Assembly (NCBI GenBank): GCA_027297485.1
Contig: JAPUHZ010000295.1
Location: forward strand, 1 to 12,123
Direction of reading: 5' to 3'
DNA from: Deltaproteobacteria bacterium
Lineage (GTDB): Bacteria; Desulfobacterota_B; Binatia; UBA9968
DNA length: 12,123 bases
The position numbers and the translations under genes were made by a program. The notes under the pieces were generated by a model. That model was not told the origin of the DNA. It searched no databases and saw only the letters and a list, made by a program, of their open reading frames with translations. How positions within the stretch are numbered: the first letter of the stretch is position 1; each line of letters opens with the position of its first letter. Below are positions 7,396 to 12,123 of the stretch, piece after piece.

Positions 7396-10176
7396 CTACA
7401 ACTTCCCTCCGGCTTGCTGGATCTCCTGGATCCTTTCCAGGCTGCGGTTCAGCGTTCGGAACTTGTCCTTAAACTGTTCGGCCTTTTCCCTTTGTTTCCG
7501 GATCACCTCTTCCTTAGCCTTAGCGAGAAACTCCGTATTGTCGAGCTTCTCCTGAATACGAGCCAACTCCGTCTCCACTTTACTGACCTCCTTTGTAAGT
7601 CGTCTCTTCTCTTCATGCACGTTGATCATGTCACCCAGGGGGAGATAGACTTCCGTCGCCTTCACGACGGCCGTCGCCGCACCCTTCGGCCTCTCCCCAG
7701 TAGTTAAATATTCCACCGAACCCGTACGCGCAAGGACACGGAGATAAGCTTCTTGCGATCTGAGAAAGTCGAGATTTTGCTCTGTGCCGAAGAGGATCAC
7801 CCTCACCTCCCTGGACGGAGGACAGTTCATCTCCGTGCGTAAGTTCCTTATGGCCCGGATAACCACCGTCAAAAATTCTACCCTTTCCTCCGTCTCTGGT
7901 TGGATCCGTCCGCGATCCACTTGAGGATAGCGCTGCATCATAATGCTCCCCTCCCCTCTCCTTAGAACCTGCCATATCTCCTCGGTTACGAACGGCATCA
8001 GTGGGTGGAGCAAGAGAAGAATATTTTCCAGAACTCCAGCTAGAACCCTCTGAGTCTTTATCGGATTATCGCCGAGAGTTCCATTAAGTGAGAGCTTGCT
8101 CATCTCGATGTACCAATCACAAAACTCGTGCCAGGTGAATTGGTAGAGATGGTGCGCAAAATCGTTAAAACGGTACAAATCGATGGCCTTCCTGGCCTCA
8201 TCAACGGTGGACGCCAAGCGCGACAAGATCCAGCGATCCGCAACGTTAAGGTTCTCTCCCTGTAAAACCTTTAAGTCGTCAAAGGAAACCTGCCTTTTTG
8301 CTTGTGCCTCCTCACTGATATTCATCAGCACAAACCGTGCAGCATTCCAGAGTTTGTTGACAAAGTTCTGGTACCCAGTGATCCTCTCCTCTGACAGCCT
8401 CACATCCCGCCCCATAGCGGCCAGGGAGGCCAACGTGAAGCGAAAGGCGTCTGTCCCATGCCGGCTTATGACATCTAGCGGATCGATGACATTGCCTCTG
8501 GACTTCGACATCTTCTGCCCCTCTTGATCCCGCACCAGGGCATGGATGTAAACATCCCGGAAAGGGACATCTCCCATGAACTTAAGACCCAGCATGATCA
8601 TCCGGGCCACCCAGAAAAAGAGGATATCGAAACCGGTGACGAGCACAGACGTCGGATAAAAGCTCTTCAGATCATCGGTTTTTTCCGGCCATCCCAGGGT
8701 AGAGAAAGGCCACAGGGCAGAAGAAAACCAAGTATCGAGGACATCCGGGTCTTGGAGAAACGCGCTGCCGCCACACTTTAGACAGCGGCTTGGGGCTTCA
8801 CGCTGGACGATGGGTCCGGCCTCGCGGGAAAGGATGAAGTCGCCATGACCTGTCTCAAGGATATGATCCGCATCGCAGTTCCTACAGTACCAGGCCGGGA
8901 TCTGATGACCCCACCAGATCTGGCGTGAAACACACCAATCCTTGATGTTGTCCATCCAGGCAAAATAAGAATTTTCCCATCCCTCCGGAATGATTTTGAT
9001 CTTTCCTTCCCGCACCGCCTGGATGGCCGGCTCGGCCAATGGTTTTATTTTGACAAACCACTGGGGTGTAAGATAAGGCTCGATCACCGTATGACAGCGG
9101 TAGCATCGACCCAAGGCATGGCGATAGGGCTCAACTTTTTCCAGAAGCCCCCTCTCTTTAAGTTCCTCCACTACGAGCCGCCTAGCTTCAGACCGATCTT
9201 GGAATCTGTAGCGCTTTAGCCACGCCGGCTCCTCACCCGTTTCGCTCATGAAGGCTGATGGGTTGATTCGGGCCTGCTGATCAAAAATAGTGACCATCTT
9301 GAGACCATGTTTTTCGCCAATCTCAAAGTCATTAAAATCATGCCCGGGAGTAATTTTGAGGGCCCCGGTCCCAAACTCTCGGTCTACAAAAAAATCAGCG
9401 ATAACAGGAATCTCACACCCGACGATGGGCAGGCAAACTCTCCTGCCAATGAAGCGCAGATAGCGCTTGTCCTCTGGATGGACTGCCACTGCCGTATCCC
9501 CAAGCATGGTTTCAGGCCGGGTCGTTGCTACTATCAGACTTTGCGAAGGATCATCTACCAAGGGATAGCGAATATGCCACAGGTGCCCATTGATCTCTTC
9601 GTGGACCACTTCGATATCGGCCAGCGCCGTCCTACAGCGCGGGCACCAGTTAATTAACCGTTCGGCCCGATACAAGAGCCCGTCTTGCCAGAGACGGACA
9701 AAGGCCTCCCGCACTGCCACGCAAAGCCCCTTGTCCATGGTGAAGCGCTCACGACTCCAGTCGCAGGAAACCCCCAGCGCCTTCAGTTGGTGGAGGATGG
9801 CGCCTCCTGCCTCTGCGCGCCAAGCCCAGACTCGTTTAATAAAGCTCTCCCGTCCCAGCTGGGCTCGACTCAGTCCCTGCTCCTCAAGTTGCCGCTCCAC
9901 CACGTTCTGAGTCGCAATACCTGCATGGTCTGTGCCCGGAACCCAGAGGACCCTGTAACCATCCATCCTTTTATAGCGACAGATAATGTCTTGAAGAGTG
10001 TTGTTGAGGGCATGTCCCATGTGCAACGATCCGGTAACGTTGGGCGGGGGGATAACCATGGAAAAATGGCGGCCGGTCGACTCAGACGGGCTGAAACAGC
10101 CCGAATCGGACCAGTGCGTGTACCACTTCCCCTCAACACCTCTGTGGGAATAAGCCTTATCCAACTGCCTGGGCAT
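7396..10176 (-). CDS. valS: valyl-tRNA synthetase
   Basis: A class I aminoacyl-tRNA synthetase that charges tRNA-Val. The 926 residues are in the usual range. The HIGH signature is HMGH (52-55) within PPPNVTGSLHMGH, and the second ATP-site motif is KMSKS (555-559). The editing (CP1) domain, which removes mischarged Thr, spans about 190-350 and contains ATTRPETMLGDTAV (217-230) and the GTGALKITPGHDFND stretch (269-283). Cys pairs at 178/181, 358/361, 431/434 and 465/468 look like zinc knuckles. The anticodon-binding domain follows (about 640-790), and residues 854-924 form the C-terminal coiled coil typical of ValRS. It starts 4 nt after the receiver-like gene; the SD is weak (GAGGA, about 16 nt upstream), suggesting coupling. 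No T-box leader was seen. Confidence 0.98.
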   Translation of the reverse strand: MPRQLDKAYSHRGVEGKWYTHWSDSGCFSPSESTGRHFSMVIPPPNVTGSLHMGHALNNTLQDIICRYKRMDGYRVLWVPGTDHAGIATQNVVERQLEEQGLSRAQLGRESFIKRVWAWRAEAGGAILHQLKALGVSCDWSRERFTMDKGLCVAVREAFVRLWQDGLLYRAERLINWCPRCRTALADIEVVHEEINGHLWHIRYPLVDDPSQSLIVATTRPETMLGDTAVAVHPEDKRYLRFIGRRVCLPIVGCEIPVIADFFVDREFGTGALKITPGHDFNDFEIGEKHGLKMVTIFDQQARINPSAFMSETGEEPAWLKRYRFQDRSEARRLVVEELKERGLLEKVEPYRHALGRCYRCHTVIEPYLTPQWFVKIKPLAEPAIQAVREGKIKIIPEGWENSYFAWMDNIKDWCVSRQIWWGHQIPAWYCRNCDADHILETGHGDFILSREAGPIVQREAPSRCLKCGGSAFLQDPDVLDTWFSSALWPFSTLGWPEKTDDLKSFYPTSVLVTGFDILFFWVARMIMLGLKFMGDVPFRDVYIHALVRDQEGQKMSKSRGNVIDPLDVISRHGTDAFRFTLASLAAMGRDVRLSEERITGYQNFVNKLWNAARFVLMNISEEAQAKRQVSFDDLKVLQGENLNVADRWILSRLASTVDEARKAIDLYRFNDFAHHLYQFTWHEFCDWYIEMSKLSLNGTLGDNPIKTQRVLAGVLENILLLLHPLMPFVTEEIWQVLRRGEGSIMMQRYPQVDRGRIQPETEERVEFLTVVIRAIRNLRTEMNCPPSREVRVILFGTEQNLDFLRSQEAYLRVLARTGSVEYLTTGERPKGAATAVVKATEVYLPLGDMINVHEEKRRLTKEVSKVETELARIQEKLDNTEFLAKAKEEVIRKQREKAEQFKDKFRTLNRSLERIQEIQQAGGKL

Positions 10177-10180
10177 GAAT

Positions 10181-10717
10181 CTATTTTGGTTTCCTCGGAG
10201 CTTTTTTTCCCTGTCTCGGTGGGGGCTGCTCTTCCACTACATCCACGAGATCAATGAACCCGAAGTCAGCTTGCTGTGATGGCTCAGCACTCCGCTTCTT
10301 GACCCCCCCCTTGCGTTTGTCGGGACTAGCGCTCCCGTCACCAAGAGAGTCGGCCCTTTCTTTAGGGGTAATCTGAGAGGAAAGAAAACCGTCCAGGGCC
10401 GATTGGAAAGCCTCCTTCTCGATGGGCTTTCTCATAATCAAAAGCTTGTCGCGTTTGGGAAAACCGGAGGACTCCTCCCCTTCCAGCCACAGAGTAGGGG
10501 TCCTACAGTCTTGAATGGCACGGACGACTTCTGGGGTTAATTGATCGTTCTCCCGCAATGCAGCCCCATCCACAATGAGAAGGTCATATTCCTTCAGAGA
10601 CCCAACTCCCGACGCACTGAGACTCTCTTCCACATGAACCTCGTGTCCAGGTGAGAGAGACAGAGAGATGGCCCGCTGCAAGATTTTATGGGGTTCAATA
10701 AGGAGGATCTTACTCAT
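10181..10717 (-). CDS. degenerate response-regulator receiver-like protein
   Basis: A 178-residue protein whose first ~113 residues resemble a CheY-type receiver: KILLIEP (3-9), YDLLIVDG (44-51) with Asp50 at the phospho-acceptor position, and LLIMRKPIEKEAF (92-104) with Lys97 as the conserved Lys-Pro. The usual acidic Asp pair is reduced to Glu8-Pro9, and the switch Thr/Ser after beta-4 is replaced in LWLEGEE (76-82). Phosphorylation is therefore uncertain, and it may be a pseudo-receiver. The tail (114-178) looks disordered and charged, with an acidic-hydrophobic segment GFIDLVDVVEE (153-163) and a Pro/Lys-rich end. There is no DNA-binding or enzymatic output domain. It is the first gene of the operon, 4 nt before valS. 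The ATG has no strong SD. The function is unknown. Confidence 0.8.
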   Translation of the reverse strand: MSKILLIEPHKILQRAISLSLSPGHEVHVEESLSASGVGSLKEYDLLIVDGAALRENDQLTPEVVRAIQDCRTPTLWLEGEESSGFPKRDKLLIMRKPIEKEAFQSALDGFLSSQITPKERADSLGDGSASPDKRKGGVKKRSAEPSQQADFGFIDLVDVVEEQPPPRQGKKAPRKPK

Positions 10718-10738
10718 CGCTGTTTCAATAATGTTCAG

Positions 10739-10767
10739 TTATTACCTTGACAAGATACGAACCTCAA
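10739..10767 (-). promoter_or_regulatory. candidate promoter of the valS operon
   Basis: The minus strand reads TTGAGG (10762-10767), a 17-bp spacer, then TAATAA (10739-10744). The match to the sigma-70 consensus is partial: 4 of 6 at -35 and 3 of 6 at -10. It would give a leader of roughly 15 nt before the ATG at 10717. It overlaps the opposing tRNA promoter. Confidence 0.3.
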
Positions 10768-10774
10768 GTAAGAT
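10747..10774 (+). promoter_or_regulatory. sigma-70-type promoter of tRNA-Leu
   Basis: A perfect TTGACA (10747-10752), a 16-bp spacer, then TAAGAT (10769-10774, 4 of 6 matches to TATAAT). Initiation would fall near 10781, about 23 nt before the mature tRNA 5' end, which fits a short RNase P-processed leader. Confidence 0.6.
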
Positions 10775-10803
10775 AGAAAGGAAAAAGACGCTTTACCTTC
10801 GGC

Positions 10804-10891
10804 GCGAAAGTGGCGGAACATGGTAGACGCGCAGGATTCAGGATCCTGTGGGTTAACACCCGTGGGGGTTCGATTCCCCCCTTTCGCACCA
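10804..10891 (+). tRNA. tRNA-Leu, anticodon CAG
   Basis: An 88-nt class II tRNA with a full cloverleaf. The acceptor stem GCGAAAG (10804-10810) pairs with CTTTCGC (10881-10887), followed by A73 and an encoded CCA. The anticodon stem CAGGA/TCCTG encloses loop TTCAGGA, with anticodon CAG at 10839-10841. A long variable arm GGGTTAACACCC (about 10850-10861) is typical of tRNA-Leu. The T-arm is GGGGG/CCCCC around TTCGATT. It would read CUG codons. It lies divergent from the valS operon and convergent with the integrase gene to its right, and is probably the insertion target of that element. Confidence 0.97.
10864..10891 (+). other. candidate attachment site (3' end of tRNA-Leu)
   Basis: The T-arm to CCA segment is the usual crossover region of integrases that target tRNA genes. 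A tyrosine recombinase begins its element 85 nt further on. The assignment is inferred from position: the matching second copy would lie beyond the right edge of the window, and I saw no second copy inside it. Confidence 0.35.
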
Positions 10892-10946
10892 ATAATTTCA
10901 ACTGCTTATAGCTCCTATCATCTTATCACTCTCATTTCCAATCACC

Positions 10947-10967
10947 AAAGTGTCCATAAAGTGTCCA
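10947..10967 (+). repeat. exact 10-bp direct repeat, candidate integrase arm sites
   Basis: The 10-mer AAAGTGTCCA occurs at 10947-10956 and again at 10958-10967, separated by a single T, giving an 11-bp period close to one helical turn. It lies in the 85-nt spacer between tRNA-Leu and the integrase stop. Tandem short direct repeats flanking attP are typical arm-type binding sites of tyrosine integrases; this function is inferred. Confidence 0.6.
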
Positions 10968-10976
10968 CGAGATTTT

Positions 10977-12123
10977 TCACCCGCCTGAAACCTGCCTCTT
11001 TTCCTCTTCCCCTTCCAAGATGTTAGCTGCCAGTTTAGACACCGAAGAGGTTTGAACTGACTGGAACCAATGCGAGTAGATGCTCAACGTCGTCTGCGGC
11101 GAAGAATGCCCTAAGACTCCTGCAACCTCTGTGATCGGTGACCCTGCCAGTATCATCGCGGAGGCGAACGAATGCCGGAGCGAATGGAAATGCACCTGCC
11201 TTAGCCCCGCCCGCCGGAGCAGCGGGTGGAGTCCGACCCTGAGGCTATGGTGCCTTCGCATGGGGTTCCCGTCCGGTCCTGGAAAAACAAGGTCTAGTTT
11301 CGTGGGAGGGCATTTTAGCTTCCAAGCTTTGAGCCGGGAGACGATCTCGGGAGGTATCGGTATGCATCTCTGTCCGGCCCTAGTCTTCGGCGGATAGAAG
11401 CGCCACCGCTCGGTGAACTCCTCCCCCTTGAGCCTCGCCCATGTGAGGGATTCCCGAATCCAAATCTTTCCCGCATCAAGCTCAACAGACGGCCATTTCA
11501 ACGCTAGCAATTCATCATGCCGTGCACCCGTAAGGAGTCCTGTTAAAATCAACGTCCCATAGAGGTCTTCCGCACACTGTTTTGCCAAGCTCTTCATTTC
11601 CTCTGGTGCAAGCACATCGCTCTCTGATACGAATCCGTTCCGCTGGGAACCTGACTCCTCCGTTATCTCGATATCCGCAAGACCGAGCCGGTCCGTCTCA
11701 GCCGCTGAGTTCCGGTGGCAATATCTACGCTTCACCGCAAGTCTGAAAACAGACGCTGCCGTTACTAAGACCTTGTTAATGGTCTTAGCACCCAAGCCAG
11801 ATTCTACAAGTACGTCCCTCACTCTCGCCATTGTCCTCTCGCTTATCGCATCCAGGCGCTTTTCTCCCAGGTGCGGGAGTAAATGCCTGTCCAGATGAAT
11901 TCGCCATCCCTGGAGCGTAACTGGCCTTGGTGCTCTCTTGCATCCAACCCCCAAAGTCTTTTCCTTGAACCACTCCTCGGCGACCTGGTGGAACATCGGA
12001 ATAGTCTTGGGTGTAACGTAGGCCCCAGACTCCACAGAATCTTTGATCTGCCTCAGATGTCGCTCGGCATCGGCTATTAAACGGAAAGATTTTCTCACCC
12101 TCACGCCGTCACTGCCACGCCAG
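10977..12123 (-). CDS. tyrosine recombinase / phage-type integrase (N-terminus cut by window edge)
   Basis: A site-specific recombinase of the phage integrase family. Counting from the GTG at 12104, there are 375 residues. The core-binding SAM-like domain is at about 36-130 and the catalytic domain at about 165-365. All catalytic residues are present: Arg195 in GARHDEL, Lys240 in PPKTRAGQR, His307 and Arg310 in HSLRHSFA, His333 in LGHSS and the nucleophile Tyr343 in SIYSHW. The frame stays open from 12104 to the window edge and reads like the usual N-terminal arm leading into RVRKSF, so the true start probably lies beyond 12123; GTG 12104 is an alternative. The stop is 85 nt from tRNA-Leu, its likely target. 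No excisionase gene is visible here. The promoter is outside the window. Confidence 0.93.
   Translation of the reverse strand, partial: WRGSDGVRVRKSFRLIADAERHLRQIKDSVESGAYVTPKTIPMFHQVAEEWFKEKTLGVGCKRAPRPVTLQGWRIHLDRHLLPHLGEKRLDAISERTMARVRDVLVESGLGAKTINKVLVTAASVFRLAVKRRYCHRNSAAETDRLGLADIEITEESGSQRNGFVSESDVLAPEEMKSLAKQCAEDLYGTLILTGLLTGARHDELLALKWPSVELDAGKIWIRESLTWARLKGEEFTERWRFYPPKTRAGQRCIPIPPEIVSRLKAWKLKCPPTKLDLVFPGPDGNPMRRHHSLRVGLHPLLRRAGLRQVHFHSLRHSFASAMILAGSPITEVAGVLGHSSPQTTLSIYSHWFQSVQTSSVSKLAANILEGEEEKRQVSGG

Larger units (their letters stand above)
10892..12123. mobile_element. end of an integrative element at tRNA-Leu (partial)
   Basis: Left of the tRNA is a compact housekeeping operon. 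Right of its 3' end are a short AT-rich spacer with direct repeats and a tyrosine recombinase gene whose 3' end faces the tRNA, as in lambda-like and pSAM2-like int-att arrangements. The tRNA keeps its own promoter on the chromosomal side, which is expected if insertion rebuilt its 3' end. Whether this is a prophage, an ICE or a genomic island cannot be told, because only the integrase is in view. Confidence 0.55.

Noticed and set aside
9685..10257. Plus-strand open frame of 190 codons.
   Set aside because: It is antisense to the start of valS and the end of the receiver-like gene; both minus-strand proteins are well supported.
10718..10803. Possible T-box or attenuator leader for the valS operon.
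   Set aside because: The spacer is only 86 nt, shows no T-box sequence or terminator hairpin, and the first gene is the receiver-like one, not valS.
10892..10976. CRISPR-like repeat or a terminator after tRNA-Leu.
   Set aside because: Only two short direct repeats are present with a 1-nt spacer, not an array, and no GC-rich hairpin precedes the T-run at 10973-10977.

Overview
The window looks like chromosomal DNA of a Gram-negative bacterium, with moderate GC content by eye. The order receiver-like gene - valS - nadC - birA - coaX - fusA2-like - small zinc ribbon, and the sequence style of these proteins, suggest an uncultured deltaproteobacterial (Desulfobacterota-like) or NC10/Rokubacteria-like lineage. 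That assignment is inference, because no phylogenetic marker was compared.

Layout. Everything from 1 to 10717 lies on the minus strand and reads as one tightly packed transcription unit running right to left. It starts with a degenerate response-regulator receiver protein (10181-10717). Next come valyl-tRNA synthetase (7396-10176), quinolinate phosphoribosyltransferase NadC (6536-7393), biotin protein ligase BirA without a DNA-binding domain (5662-6504), type III pantothenate kinase CoaX (4874-5671), an EF-G-like translational GTPase (2770-4863) and a 64-residue zinc ribbon (2557-2751). The tail holds two amidohydrolase-2 family proteins (1498-2523 and 413-1438) and the N-terminal part of a gamma-glutamyltransferase-family protein that leaves the window at base 1. 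Spacers are 59 nt or less and several genes overlap. The first part combines translation (ValS, EF-G-like) with cofactor supply (NAD, protein biotinylation, CoA). The last three genes look catabolic or accessory, and the job they share is unknown.

The 86-nt spacer 10718-10803 carries divergent candidate promoters, one for this operon and one for a plus-strand tRNA-Leu(CAG) gene (10804-10891). Right of the tRNA lies a tyrosine recombinase (10977 to the window edge, minus strand). The 85-nt spacer between them holds an exact 10-bp direct repeat at 11-bp spacing. This is the usual arrangement of an integrative element inserted at the 3' end of a tRNA gene. The window would therefore contain the chromosome/element junction, with the rest of the element to the right, out of view.

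Most of the window is ordinary housekeeping sequence. The points worth a second look are an amidohydrolase whose metal ligands are largely substituted, an EF-G-like GTPase with an altered guanine-specificity motif, the small zinc ribbon beside it, the receiver-like protein ahead of valS, and the tRNA-Leu/integrase junction. I do not see a clear new defence or mobile system inside the window itself.
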